Assembly (NCBI GenBank): GCA_022494885.1
Contig: JAGVSM010003498.1
Span: 124,001 to 188,000, forward strand
Direction of reading: 5' to 3'
Source: Micrasema longulum
Taxonomy: Eukaryota; Arthropoda; Insecta; Trichoptera; Brachycentridae
DNA length: 64,000 bases
Positions 10,426 to 22,831 of this stretch are shown here, piece after piece. The position numbers were made by a program, and so were the translations under genes. The first letter of the stretch is position 1. Every line of letters begins with the position of its first letter. Below the pieces are notes generated by a model. That model was given only the letters and a program-made list of their open reading frames with translations. It had not been told where the DNA came from and made no database searches.

Positions 10426-11370
10426 TTCAGGACTAATTCAATATAAATATTATACTAATGTTAATATTAATTTCGTATCAATAATAACCAAGCCAAGTCG
10501 CGAATTCGACTATCTGTTATAGGAATAGGGATGTTATTGAAAGAGTAAGAAAAGCTGATTGTCGTTTGTTTGCGCGAAAACAAAATTAGTGACATTCACT
10601 TAAATTTAATTCCAGTAAATTTTGCTTACAATTCTGAAAAAGTCTGTCAAGATCTTCTAGCATTTTTGCACAGTCAGTGTGAGATAAATTTCCATTTCAT
10701 CAGCAAAGGATATGAATTTACTAATTGTCGGTATTTATTTATCATCCAAATGATAATCTCATTATTTATTAAAAATTCAGAGTCAAAAACATTTAAATTA
10801 TAATAATAAACATTAAAAGATTTGTTCAGAAGAAATGCATGTTAGTTTTCACGCATTATATGCCCCAGGGCCGCGATCATGAAGGCTACCTTCACCGGTA
10901 CATACCGAGACGGTATACTTAACTTCTGTACTATCTCTATCTTCTTTGGTATGTTCAACCGAATTGTCACCTCGACGTCATATGATTGAATCCAACCAAT
11001 GAATGACCCCAAAAATTTAGTTTGCGTTCCTTACTTCATTAAATAGTTCTCATTTATATTAAACGGGCTTCTGTAATAAAAAATACTTACTTCGAAGCGT
11101 TTGTAAACTCCAATAAATCCTAATTCAAGCAAAAAATGCTCGCTTGTACATCATTTTTATATGACTTTTGACAATATCCAAGACAGTATGCTTAACGATC
11201 GTTTGTATTTATCTACCGAGCAATTACACAGGAAGATAGTGAAACAGATGGAAAAAATGTAATAACTGAATATTTTTTCAAATTGGCAACATTTTATGCT
11301 AAGATGCTCTTATAGAAAAGTACCTATCAAATATTATTTTGATATTTAAAAAAAAAAATACATTTTAGTT
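10426..11370. other. Unassigned DNA
   Basis: No supported gene. A slightly GC-richer patch at 10858-10985 (CCAGGGCCGCGATCATGAAG onward) has no long frame. Confidence 0.45.
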
Positions 11371-11530
11371 TTGGGGTGTGGAAATCGGGAATACGTAACT
11401 TTGATATTGTAAATTTCAGTTAGACTTAATCAGTCCCACAAGCAGTTGTCTTTGCAAAGTATCAAGGATGCATCCACGAGAGAGTGACAGAAAAAACAAT
11501 CTTCGAATACCTATTCCGAAAATCCATTTC
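11371..11530 (+). repeat. Repeat D, copy 1
   Basis: Shares TTTTGGGGTGTGGAAATCGGG, a CAGTCCCACAAGCAGTTG-like box, ACGAGAGAGTGACAGAAAAA and ATACCTAT with 20755-20930, in the same order. Class unknown; no coding frame seen. Confidence 0.65.
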
Positions 11531-13413
11531 CGAGGAATACATTTTACACGTTTTTAATTTTAGTTAAGTTGTATACGCTAAGGTATGTACTCGTAATATG
11601 TACCTACTAGACTTTATCATACTCGAATTAAGCGACGTTAATATTTTCTTACCTTGGTATTCTGTTTGTTATTCACATTAATATTTTTTGATTCTTTAAT
11701 TGACTTGCTAGTAAGATATAAAAAATAATAGTATGCATTAAGATTAGTTATTTAATCGGAATATTACAGAGTTATGTGTCAAGTCAGATTTAATGGAATT
11801 AATCATGTGATTTAGATCATGATATTTGAATAACCAAAATATATTTTATGAGTAAACATATGCTTAATTTTTAAGCCTTGGACGATTTGAAAATTACGCC
11901 AATTATTGATTTGTTCCGATTATCATAAATTTTCGTTTGTACGTCGTAATCGTTTATCGATTCTTTTAGTAGTATGAAGACATTACAAAACCACATAATC
12001 TGGGTCATGGATAATTTATTTTCATTCTTTAACACACGGAAATTGTGGGCTTTAAATATTCAACAATATTAAAAACAACTAAATAATAATGACATTAATA
12101 TGTTTATTTTTATTTTTATTTGAAACACCAAGTTTGTGGTTATTCATTATACAATTCAAATTAAATTTAAAAAACAATTTTTAACCAGCTATTTATTTAT
12201 TTGATTTCCGACAGAAATTAAAACAGCCTCTCTAGGCTTTAATTTCAGTCATCGAGATCTCCATCTCGGAAATTAATAAAAGCGATAAATAAGACAAAAA
12301 ATAACCAAATTTCATCTGCTAACATTTTATTTAGTATACTCTTATCTAATTTGCTGAAAACGTGCAAATGATCGAACTTCGACCCCCTCACTTCATCCTC
12401 TACAAACACGACATATGTTCTACTCAACATAAAGACTTTATTACCTCTATATGTATATTATATTTATATAGACGCTGTTGATAGGGTTATATCAATTTTT
12501 AAAGTATACCTTCGTAAGGGTGCACGCAGTAGCTCCGAAACCGGTGGGTAGTTAAATAAACAGCGAGTGGTAAAAAACAGAGTGATTTTATTCGATTTCG
12601 AATCAATATTGTTTAAGCACATATATTGTAATTGAAGTACAATAATACAATTAGAATCACAAACCACCTATCAAGGTTCTATAGGTCTTCTAAAACTACT
12701 TTTAAAATCATCATTTCTTGTTGACCTTGTCAGGAATCAATTCTAGGACCTCAAGCATGGAAGGCAAATGACTTAAATAAAACCAGAAATGATGGATGAA
12801 AATCCCTCACGTTTATGTGTTATATTTTTTAACCGATTACTCTTATTTTTATGCGGGAACATTATGTAAAATGTGTAAATATGATGTGTTTATATATAAT
12901 TTCTACCCGGTTATAATGAAAAGGGATGCGCGCGTCTATTACAAAACCCAGCACTGAATGAAATAATACTGCATACACGAAGATTGATCGCCGTATCAAT
13001 TATATTTCACACTAAAATTAAGACTAGGAAGCATGGAATTGATAATTATTAGTTGGCCGCGGTATTAACATTAAAAATAGCCGAAGCATTTAATATCTGG
13101 GACTTATGTATCATTCCCTGTGTTTTGTAATGTTTGAGTTATGGGTCTGTGTGTGAAGATAAAAATAAATGAACAACAATTAATTAAACAAAAAAACCGA
13201 GTAATAACAGCCAACAATTCATTAACAAATATTAAAAAAGAATAGATAAATTCAATGTTCATTTATTGAACACATTGTAAAGACAGACTGTTAAATATAT
13301 TTTTCGTTTTAAAAATGAAAAGTAGTGAAGTGTGTTCAATGACTTATGCTGGTGTAAAAGCTATTGCCGTGTCGTGTTGATTTGTATGATCTGTCTGAAA
13401 TAATAATAATGTT
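11531..13413. other. Unassigned AT-rich DNA
   Basis: No supported gene or repeat. Short ORFs at 12245-12430 and 12464-12667 lack any recognisable domain. Confidence 0.5.
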
Positions 13414-13468
13414 TGGATAATTTATACAGCGCCATTTTTGTGAAAATCACCTCAAGGGCGCTGTACAA
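13414..13468 (-). mobile_element. L2/CR1 3'-end tail fragment
   Basis: Reverse complement of the conserved L2 tail: the AGCGCC / GGCGCT hairpin pair (CAGCGCCATTTTTGTGAAAA ... AAGGGCGCTG) next to an (AAT)n run at 13398-13411, matching the tails at 17290-17360 and 29120-29199. Only the terminal tail is present. Confidence 0.75.
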
Positions 13469-13486
13469 TAAATAAATATCCCAACA

Positions 13487-13750
13487 CGTCTTGCAGCTAC
13501 AGAGCGCATGGACGGTTGGGATTCTAGTTCCTCGTCTCCAATTATGATATATTACAATTATGATATATATGAGCTAGATAACAGAACGTCTTGCAGCTAC
13601 AGAGCGCATGGACAGTAAAAAATCTAGCCCCTATTTACATTTAATTAAAAAAAAAAAATTAGAGTTTCAGAAATATTTGAAAAACGAAATAAAAGGCAAA
13701 TTTATAAAATGAGAAGTTAGATAGCAACAAGTCTTGCAGCTACTGAGCGC
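13487..13750 (+). repeat. Three-copy 28-bp motif
   Basis: CGTCTTGCAGCTACAGAGCG followed by CATGGAC occurs at 13487 and 13586, and a diverged GTCTTGCAGCTACTGAGCGC at 13731. Starts are 99 and about 145 bp apart; the spacers are AT-rich and unlike each other. Origin unknown. Confidence 0.8.
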
Positions 13751-14044
13751 AAAATAAGCCTTAGTTTAGTGGACAGATTGTGGTAGTTCATAGCATGTAA
13801 CATAAGAAAAACTGTTTATATCTTTTTAAATGTTACGGAATGAACATGTATAGTTTTTCAATCAAGTAAAAGATCTAAAATTTTTTTTATTTTTCATTTG
13901 ATATTTTTTAAATACATGTTACAATTTGTTACCCACTAAGTCTAAAGACTTTTCGGTGGGACATATTTTTTTAAACATTATTTTATTTATATGATATTAT
14001 TTATTATTGTTTAATATGCGCAATAGTATTGAGAAGATATTTCA

Positions 14045-14190
14045 TTAGTTCTTTTTTTTCAATTTAAGATCATTCATGTTAATAATGATTCGAGGGAGAT
14101 CATTGAACAACCTTGGAATAACGCAAATTAATGTCCGTTCTCCGAAGTAATTTGAATTCGGGGAACGACCCGGGAACCCTCAGTTTTTAA
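14045..14190 (-). pseudogene. LINE C-terminal fragment
   Basis: The minus-strand frame reads NYFGERTLICVIPRLFNDLP then ending KKKN and a stop, like the C-terminal 'R-L-WN-LP' tail of CR1/Jockey-type polyproteins. The flanking sequence to the left would be 3' UTR. Too short for family assignment. Confidence 0.45.
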
Positions 14191-15245
14191 TATATTTCAT
14201 TAATTTCATCACTAATTAATTTTAATGTACTGAAAAGGACAACTCGGCAAACCTACCAATACTGGGCAACAATACTTCGACATCATATGGTAAAAATGCA
14301 GTCATCAAAAGACTTCACACTCTAGGCAATTAGTACCAGGGCGTTGGTGACTCATTTCACATGAAATTTAGTACATATAGAACGGCTCTTCTCCTGTATT
14401 TCATAGGTAATAGTTTTAGATAACTATTTTTTTACTACTGTTAAAAATTGTTTAAACTTCTTTATTGGTGGTTTTTTTTCTTTTTTCTTTTTTCGTTTCT
14501 TTTCTTGAATTTATTTATAAGAACAAAATATTTATCTTCATCATATTTTACATCATTATATATTTTTATACATAAATATATAATATTTACCCAAGTATTA
14601 GTTTTAAATAATAAAACATACAATTTTTGTATTTTTATCATTAAATGTTTTTCAAAATTGTTTTCTTAGTTTTTTTTTAAAAGGTTCAAAGTATTTCTAA
14701 TACCAAATTATCATTTTTTATCGATAACGATATAATTGGTAATATTTCATTTTTTTTATAGACCTATAGTTTATCTTTTTTAGACTTTCTTAATTTGCTA
14801 ATTAATAATATTGTTTTAATTGATCTGTATTACTTAAAATTATGCTTACATATATGTTTATTTAATTGTATTTGTAATTAATATGTAAAAAACACTATGT
14901 GCTGTTTATTTCAATAAAATAAACTAAAATAAAATTACTATTATTTATTTTATTTGAGCCACAACAGACTAGAAGGCATAATTGAACGGTGTTATGCAGA
15001 AAGAGCAGCAGGCAAGGAAAATAGTGTTGATCACAAAAACGGTATTTCTCAATTTGCAGAACACACCCACAACACTAAAAATTTTTTACAGTATAGATTC
15101 AAATGGAAAGTTTAATGCCTCCAGAAATCTTGTTCTCCAATAAATTCAAATTGATAAATGCAGAAAAAAAAAGTTTTATGAATTCATTCATTTAAAATAC
15201 CAGTAGTAAAAGATACACGTTTTAATACAGGATGTCTTCTCATCG
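14191..15245. other. Unassigned AT-rich DNA
   Basis: No supported gene. T-rich frame at 14448-14669 is low complexity. 14950-15000 (CCACAACAGACTAGAAGGC) weakly resembles the SINE-3 tail. Confidence 0.45.
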
Positions 15246-15512
15246 GTCCGCCTAGTGGTGTAATGGTCAGGGATTTTGCGTACCATGTAAGAGGTCTCGG
15301 GTTGGATTTCCGACATGGTTGATGCGAAATATATATCTAAAAGGGTGTTTTCATTCTAGAATATTTCATAGTCCCTGGACTGGTACCTGAAGCGTTAGAC
15401 TGATCATCTTATCTGAATGTAACAAAAATGATCAAAATACGCTGAGATTGGTGTACCAATGCAGTGTCATATGCACCATTAGGTGCGGGAAGGGAATGAT
15501 GGTGATGTCTTC
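15246..15512 (+). mobile_element. SINE-1, near-complete tRNA-derived SINE
   Basis: Head: GCCTAGTGGTGTAATGGTCA (A box) and GAGGTCTCGGGTTGGATTTC (B box). Body: AAGGGTGTTTTCATTCTAGA, TGGACTGGTACCTGAAGCG, TTGGTGTACCAATGCAGTG, CACCATTAGGTGCGG, ending GGGAATGATGGTGATG. Matches the reverse copy at 52340-52602 throughout. It abuts the 5' end of the L2 LINE directly. Confidence 0.85.
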
Positions 15513-15519
15513 TCATACA

Positions 15520-17360
15520 TACATTTTTACAAATAAAGTCGAAAAAATCAGACTGGCGTGTAGTTCAGCGAAAAAACCTGTAATTTTAGCTAATGCCCTT
15601 CAAAAATTCAGTAAATTTGAACCAACATCTATAAATGAGGTTAAAAAAATTGTTGCGGCATTACCCAACAAACAATGCATATTAGATCCGATGCCAACAT
15701 GGCTTTTGAAAAAATGCATTAACGTATTAGCTCCATTTTTAATAGATTTATTTAATACATCCATGGAGCGCAGCATTGTTCCGAGAGCCATAAAAAAAGC
15801 AAATGTAACTCCACTTTTAAAAAATTCACAACTAGATGTGGAAGATCTTTCCAGTTTTCACCCTATTTCAAATCTTCCCATCATATCAAAAATACTAGAA
15901 AAAATAGTTTCTCATAGGCTCGTTAACTATATCGAGCGGAATTCTTTATTTTCGGTAAGGCAATCGGCATACCAACGTTTTCATTCCACGGAGACGGGAG
16001 TGATAAGAGTACTGTCTGACATTATAACGGCGGTGGACTCTGGTAATCTTGTGTTGATGGCTCTTCTGGACATGAGTGCTGCATTTGATAATGTAGACCA
16101 TAATATTTTGCTTGAACGTCTGGAGAAAACTTATGGTATCCGTGATCAGGCACATTGTGGTTCAGTTCATATCTTAATAAAAGAGAATATGCAGTCGTGT
16201 TCCAGGGTAAAAGCTCAACCAACTTTCGGGTGTCTACAGGAGTGCCTCAAGGGTCAGTACTCGGACCACTTCTCTATCTCCTTTACACTAAAGATATAGA
16301 GAACATTATCAAAGAATGTGGATTGTGGTCGCACTGCTATGCAGATGATACGCAGATTTATTTTTATTGCAAACCAGGCGAGAGAAGTGTGCTTGTCAAT
16401 TTAATTGATGGATGCATCAAGAAAATAGGAAACTGGATGGCTGAAAACAGACTAACATTAAACCCATCAAAAACTGAACAACTGTGGGTGGCTTCAGCCA
16501 GACGACAGAATTTGATCCAGGATACGGCTCTACCTAATGTAGGGAGTACCACTTTACCCACCGTTAAACTACTGGGAGTTTTATTCAATTCTGACCTATC
16601 TCTTGACGCTCAAATTAGTAGAACGATAAGTTCATGCTTCTACCAGCTGAGACAAATTAAATGCATACGCTAAAATTTGCCGGTTGATGCCGCCCGTCAA
16701 TTAATAAATGCGTTTGTAGTGTCTAGAGTCGATTATTGTAATGGTATCTATGCAGGTCTACCAATGAACAAAATGACTCGCCTACAATCTGTATTGAATG
16801 CCGCAGCGAGACTTATTTTCGGAATCTCTAAGTTCAGTCATATCACTCCACTACTTCGGGAACTACACTGGCTACGTTTTCCACAGAGGGTCGAATACAA
16901 ACTCTGTTGGCTTATGTATAAGTCACTGCACAACTCGGCTCCGGAATATCTAAGGGAACTATGCATTCCAGATGAACTAGCTGACAGGCGTCTCACGCTT
17001 AGATCAGCTACGTCTACGGCGAGAGGAAAAGTTATTATACCTCTACGCAAACAGCGCACTAAATTTAGTGAACGCGCACTTGCGGTCGCAGGCCCTATGG
17101 CATGGAATGCTCTCCCAGCAGAGGTGCGAGGCTGTGAAAGTGAAGTGATGTTTCGGAAAAAACTTAAAACCCACTTGTTCTCTAAATTATTTGAATAAAT
17201 CCGTAGCACGTGACAACAAAATAAATTATTTTAATTAAATTACAAATTTAAAAGCTTCAATTAAATTAACTTAACAATAAAATCACCATGTAAAGCGCCC
17301 TTGAGGTATTTTATTACGAAAATGGCACTGTATAAGTTATCCATAATTAATTAATTAATC
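15520..17360 (+). pseudogene. L2/CR1-type LINE, 5'-truncated reverse transcriptase ORF plus 3' tail
   Basis: Encodes the reverse transcriptase and C-terminal region of an L2/CR1-type LINE, which copies its RNA at a nicked target. Frame 1 (to about 16150) has VEKIRLACSS, LDPMPTWLLKK, PISNLPIISKILEKIVSHRL and LLDMSAAFDNVDH (palm motif A). Near 16150 the reading shifts to frame 3: WFSSYLNKREYAVVF, GVPQGSVLGPLLY (motif B), CYADDTQIY (catalytic YADD), WMAENRLTLNPSKTE. An in-frame TAA at 16671-16673 precedes LPVDAARQLINAFVVSRVDY and the C-terminal domain ending LKTHLFSKLFE. The endonuclease domain is missing. The 3' UTR has the AAAGCGCC...GGCACTGTATAAG hairpin and an ATTA-repeat tail. One frameshift plus one stop, otherwise well preserved, so a young but dead copy. 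Confidence 0.9.
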
Positions 17361-17394
17361 CATATTTTGAATGAGGTTTCATGCAATATTACAT

Positions 17395-17650
17395 CTGTTT
17401 GTTTTCTGCAAAATATGGTTGTGCGGTCAGTCAGACTTAAAAAAATTACCTATAATTAAACACATACATAATCAAATTATTTTAAAAGTTATAATAACAA
17501 ATAAATTAAGTGATTCTTTACAATTAAGAACTCTAATATAAATATAAAATAATTTGTTCAATACATGACACAGCAAACATCAGAATTTTACTAGGGCTGA
17601 CTGTTTTCTGCAAAATGCATATCTTAGGTTGTGGGGTCAGCCAAAATTTA
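17395..17650 (+). repeat. Diverged direct duplication (~200-bp spacing)
   Basis: TGTTTTCTGCAAAAT, then GGTTGTG(C/G)GGTCAG, occurs at about 17400-17442 and again at about 17602-17643, each followed by an A-rich segment. Looks like an old local tandem duplication. Confidence 0.55.
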
Positions 17651-18511
17651 AAACGTCAAACGCACAATTAAATTGTGACATCACAGCCACACAAGAGTAA
17701 AGAGTTCCCCGTTCGTTATAGTTCGACTTCTTACGAAGTTCGCTATCGGGTCTTATCGATCTATCATTTGCAAATATATAGAATAATAAATGATTAACCT
17801 GAATACATGTGTCTTGTGTCTTATGTCTTATCTACTGATATTCCTCGGCGGAACAGCATTTTATTTTTTTAAATCACTAACATTATCAATTGATAGCGAC
17901 CGTTAACATTTGAAACTTGATTCTATTTACTTAGCAAATTATTATCAAACGGTTTTCGAACAATTGTATCAGTTTCGTGTTTTAAGTAGTCTTTGTGGGG
18001 TCTCATTTAGGTTGAATTGACAGCTAAACGCGGCAAACCAGCATCTGTCAATGCGGCGATCTGTCATGTCGGATTGACACCGTGACGGAACATCATACAG
18101 TGAAGATGGGGTAACACCACCCTTATTATGTCAAAACTAACCGTAACATTGCTTTGTACGAAACATATAAAAAACATAAAGTTGGTGACGCATACTGGTG
18201 GTCTCAAATTTAAGTATGGTAGGTAACGAAGCCTGATACGCGATTACTAAACTTGAGATACTTTCGAAACAGGACGATATTCGTTTTTTTTAAAAGAAAA
18301 TATAAGTAGACGTTTCTATAAAGCTAAATTCTGTCTTTGGGTTGATTTGACGACTACATTTTACATTTCGCCATTGTGTGAATATCCCAATTTTGCGACA
18401 TTTTAAAAATGTTTTCTCTACCAAGATTTCATGAATAGAAAATAATTTGAAACCATTCGGTAGGTAATTGAAAATATTCTATTAAACCTTTATTTACCAA
18501 TTATTTCAACA
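17651..18511. other. Unassigned DNA
   Basis: No supported gene. 17700-17760 has a small imperfect hairpin (ACTTCTTACGAAGT). 18030-18120 is GC-richer but has no long frame. Confidence 0.45.
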
Positions 18512-18630
18512 AAAACGAACAAACAAACAAACTTATACGCCATTTCTCCGTGGGGGTACACACCGCTATCATTGCATAAAAAGTACAGACCTCGTTTTCT
18601 CTACATTCTTACATCTTTTCAGGCCGAATA
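18512..18630 (-). mobile_element. RTE/Jingwei-like LINE 3'-end fragment
   Basis: Parallels 36495-36615: a (CAAA)n tail at 18515-18535, then CGCCATTTCTCCGTGGGGGT and ACAGACCTCGTTTTCTCTAC, the complement of the terminal codons and tail of the LINE at 36485-37738. Only the extreme 3' end remains. Confidence 0.7.
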
Positions 18631-18769
18631 TTCCAGATTGTGAATCGGTATTTGTTGAATTTGGTCGTGTTATGTTTTCTTTATGTCTTTAACAAATCTT
18701 TTATAATGCCCAAAAATCCGTACAAATCCAAAACAAAAAATAACGTGATTTTTTTTTTTTTATTTTTTT

Positions 18770-19915
18770 ATTTATTTACTTAAGTTAGTTAATATTACAT
18801 TGTGTATTAACTAATATATTTACAATTATAACAAATACTTATTAAATATTTCTTACATAACTACATTATTACAATAAACATAACATTTTTTTTTTAAATC
18901 CGTAAGTTTTCTTTCATTCTTCATACTTTCAGGCATCTCATCATACAGTTCTTTATTTTGTGATTTTGTTTTTTTCTTAAGTGGTAGTCTTATCCTATTT
19001 CTATTTCTTGTCCTATATTTATGTACATTTCTATTTGATATAATTTCACTTATAAAATACTTTGGCATGAGATTATTAAACACTTTATATATAAATACAA
19101 ATACATTATACAATAGTCTTTTCTTTATTCCTATCCAGTTCAATTGTTTTCTCATTTTTTCAACACTATTATATTTGCTTTTTTTCAGTATAATTCTCAT
19201 TGCTCTATTTTGTAGTATTTCAAACTTGTTTATGTCTCCCTCGTTAGCTAAATATAATATAGTAGAGCAATAGTCCCAATGAGGGGCAATTATTGTTTTG
19301 TATATAAGTTCTGCACTCTTTTTATTTATTTTTTTTCGAATTCTTCCTAGGAAGAAAATCTTTTTTGAAATTTTCTTATGTATATATTCAAAGTGTGATG
19401 TTAAATTTAATCTGGAGTCAAGAATAATTCCTAAGTATTTCATTTCATCAACCCTTTCAATAATTTTACCATCAATATTTACATTCATTGTTATGCCATG
19501 TGCTTTATTACCTATTTCCATATATTTTGTTTTACTAACATTTAATTTCAATTTATTTATCTTTAGCCATGACGATATGTTCTGTAGATCTTCATTCAAT
19601 TTATTAATTGAGTCTTCATAGTTTTCTCCCGCTATATATATAAGGGTTTCATCTGCGAATAGTCGTACTTTGCAGTGCTTTATTATCTGTGTGATGTCAT
19701 TTATATATATAATGAACAATATTGGTCCTAGCACTGATCCTTGGGGGACACCTAGTTCATTTTCAATCGGTTCCGATTCTGAGTTATCTATTTTTGTTAT
19801 TTGGTTCCTTTCACTTAGATATTCTTGAAACAGTTTGATAGCACTATTAGATAGTCTAAATATTCTTAGTTTTTGTATTAGTTTTTTTCTATCTATCGTT
19901 TGAATTGAATACGTA
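18770..19915 (-). pseudogene. Non-LTR reverse transcriptase (CR1/Jockey group), 5'-truncated, long open frame
   Basis: The minus frame 18853-19986 (377 codons) is open throughout. LINE homology starts near residue 30 (TIDRKKLIQKL, the end of motif A); residues 1-28 look like flanking DNA read in frame. Motif B GVPQGSVLGP is at 79-88. Motif C reads LFADETLIY (110-113) where the family has FADD, so the second catalytic aspartate is Glu. The post-palm region follows: WLKINKLKLNVSKTKYM, YLGIILDSRL, IYKTIIAPHWDYCSTILY, and the C-terminal tail ELYDEMPESMK. The 3' side is AT-rich with a T-rich (A-rich on minus) end near 18750-18775. It lacks the endonuclease and the first palm aspartates, so it is inactive. 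Confidence 0.85.
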
Positions 19916-19986
19916 TTGAATTTTTTTATTTCATAATTTCGGGAGTTCTTAATATTTTGAGTTAATTTTTTTTTCGGAACCACCAA

Positions 19987-20754
19987 GTTTTTCAGATGTC
20001 ACCGTTACCTTAAATAAAATTATCTATTCAAGGAAGAAAAATGAACGGATTGTTTGATGATTTGAACCTGAAGAGAAAATAAAATATAAAATTAAAAAAA
20101 TATCTTTATCAAAATGGCATGTCGTTAATTATCAACACCTATATATAGAACAGCATGTAATAGGTGCTGGTTTAAAAATAACATAGTGCCAAAATGAGCA
20201 GAATACCTAATATTAAACTGATAAAGCGTCTAGTTTTAAAAATTGTTTTGCGTGAATTAAAGTTTTAATTTTTAAAAAAGGATTGTGTTGAGAAGATCTT
20301 CAAATCCTAAAATATCAAGAATTGTAGAAAGACAGAATAAGATCGACGAAGGGGAGGACGAGTGAGGAGGTTCACCATGGGCCAGCGACCAGGATCCTTG
20401 ATGTTGGTGAATAAGACCAAATTACAAAGAGTTCCTTCGGACAGCTTTTCTCGTTCGGCAATGAGAAAGTTTTCTTTGTATGTGGGAACCTCCAAGAAGT
20501 CTTAAGAAGTATTACAAACGTATTACCATATTTTCTCTCTGGATTATGTGCTCTGAAATATTTTTATGTACACTATAGATACAATTAGTGTGCCTCTATC
20601 GCTTTACTTTATCATTCAAACACCCAAAAAATGGCCCAGTTTCATCTGCCGTGTTTGGACGTAAGGTATACAAATATGATAAATGAAACTAAATATTTTG
20701 AAAAACGAAAAAGGTACCAACGCAGAAAATATCATTCTTATTCTACCTTCAGAA
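19987..20754. other. Unassigned DNA
   Basis: No supported gene. The minus frame 20307-20495 (62 codons) lies in a GC-richer patch but has no recognised domain. Confidence 0.4.
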
Positions 20755-20930
20755 AAATAACCAAATCGGTTAAGTTTTAGGGTGTGGAAACGGGACTGCG
20801 TAACGTCGATTTTATTTAGGCAGAATCAATCCGACGTGCAGTTCCCTTTTTCGCTGTACCCTAGGAGGCATTTGCGAGAGAGTGACCCAAAAACAATATT
20901 CAAATACCTATTTATCAAAATTTCAGAAAA
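20755..20930 (+). repeat. Repeat D, copy 2
   Basis: Contains AACCAAATCGGTTAAGTTTT, AGGGTGTGGAAACGGGA, AACGTCGATTTT, AATCCGACGTGCAGTTCCC and GCGAGAGAGTGACC in the order seen at 11371 and 25905. No coding frame. Class unknown. Confidence 0.7.
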
Positions 20931-22298
20931 CCTCTATCATCTCAACTACAATTAATAAGAGAGTCGATCGTTTCTTAATTATTATTTTTTTGCAGTAAAA
21001 GCATCTCTCTCAACATTTAAAAGTCTTCATACCGGTTTCGTTCATACTAATAAACCTTTATTTTATAAATTTAGTTTTATTTTATAAATAACTATTATAT
21101 TTCAATTCAACTTTACTGCTTTCAATGCCACTTTAACTTAGGTAGAACACTAGGACGAAATAAGTTTGAAATCAAATATAAATATTATTAAATTGAAGGA
21201 ATGGTTTGATGACAATATTTTGTCACTAAATACTGAAAAAATATGTTACGTAACTTTTACATTGGAATAACAAGTAATACCTCCTACAAATATTTGTATC
21301 CAGACTGCAAAATGCAATGAATGATACCAGTTACATAATGGTAATTGCCTCCAAATCACTGAAAAATAAAAGCATAAAATATTTAGATGAAGGCTTCTCT
21401 CCTGGGGGTGGGAAGCGGCGTGATTATTCTTTTTTCTTAAAAAACAGGTTCGTTAGGTTAGGTTAGGTCACTCAAATAAAGCTACTAATTAAAAAAACTA
21501 TGAAGAGAGGAGAGGGGATGGGAAGAAAAGAAGAAGGATTTTAAAAAAAACATCTCCTTTCTCTTCCTTAATCTCTCCTCCTTTCCTCTTTCCTCTTATT
21601 AGGTGTAATTACAATTATGATAAAAATATAAAATGGAAGGAGCAAATAAATAATATTGTAAATATAATGAGAAAACTCAAATACGTATTTATGAGGTTAA
21701 GAAATTTTTAACTATGGAAAAACTAAAATCAGTTTACTTTGCATTACCCAATCCATATTACAGTATGGAATAATCGGATTGGTTGGCGCTTTCAAAGCAA
21801 ATATTTAACCGGTCGAAAAAATAAAAAAATAATTATAATAGTAATGTAAAAAACCGTCTTCTTTTACCACTTTATGTCAGATATTTTGATTCTTCCTCAT
21901 CACCAAATTAAAATCAAACAAATAAGAAAAAAAAATCATAAAAAAATAAATTATTTTGGACTTTGTAACGTGGGTGAATGCGTAAATAAGTATCCCACAC
22001 ACATCCCCACCCAGTCAACCAATTGATTATTGTAATGTACGACTTTAATCAGCCAAAGATGAGTGTAGGTTTATCTATTGTAAATGGCCTAGTTTTGGTT
22101 TATAGCAAAACATAAAATGAACATCAATAGTCTCTAGTCGGCGGCAATCAAAGCTCCATCGTGACGTGTATTTACGCCATAATCCTTTGCCTTAATAGCA
22201 ACTTGCAAACTCATGGGATTCTATAGACTTAAGTCCTGTGGAGTCTTTACGACGATTTCACGGACTAATGATTCGTTAAGTACGCCTTACTTATTATC
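20931..22298. other. Unassigned DNA with (TTAGG)3
   Basis: No supported gene. Three perfect TTAGG units at 21453-21467. A purine-rich then pyrimidine-rich pair (about 21500-21540 and 21555-21600) forms a weak inverted tract. Confidence 0.5.
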
Positions 22299-22309
22299 GT
22301 TTATAAATT

Positions 22310-22660
22310 GTAAAATCATAAAGTGGTCACTTAAACTAGCCAATGACAGGTCATAAGTCCAAAAAGGATTGTAAAAATTGAAAAATATTTTCAGGCGTTG
22401 CCTAGTATGTATCTGAAATAATTTAATCAGATGAATCTCACCCACAACAATGAAGGTTTCAGCTCTTTAACTTCACAAACACCAACAGATGGAAGAATCA
22501 AATGAATAGAGGTGTTTAAATACAGGCAGAATGGTGAATGTTATATGGTGTGTAAAGTGGCTACTGAAACCAGCCAATGACAGGTCATAAGCCCTGTGGA
22601 TACCTAGACTTCTATATTCCCTTCTCTTAAATGTTCTTAATCTCTGTTGTAATACGTAAA
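22310..22660 (+). mobile_element. Family A copy with 11-bp TSD
   Basis: Flanked by GTTTATAAATT at 22299-22309 and 22661-22671. The 5' end begins mid-unit (AAGTGGTCACTTAAACTAGC), skips to TATTTTCAGGCGTTGCC, and then runs through a full unit to the terminus CTCTGTTGTAATACGTAAA. The short repeated block at its 5' end shows that the source was a tandem (multimeric) molecule. Confidence 0.85.
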
Positions 22661-22831
22661 GTTTATAAATTATTTAAGTATTTTTTTATTTATTTACATT
22701 GTTTTCCTATATTGACGGATTGCCGAGTCCTTATAATTATTCATAATTTACATTACATGTGCTAGACTGTTAGACGAATAAAGAACTTTCGAAAATAAAT
22801 TTTAAACATAGTTAAAAACGTTGAATACTTA

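Noticed and set aside
16838..17209. Minus-strand ORFs over the L2 LINE (also 28697-29059 and 16364-16588)
   Set aside because: Antisense shadows of the L2 coding frame.
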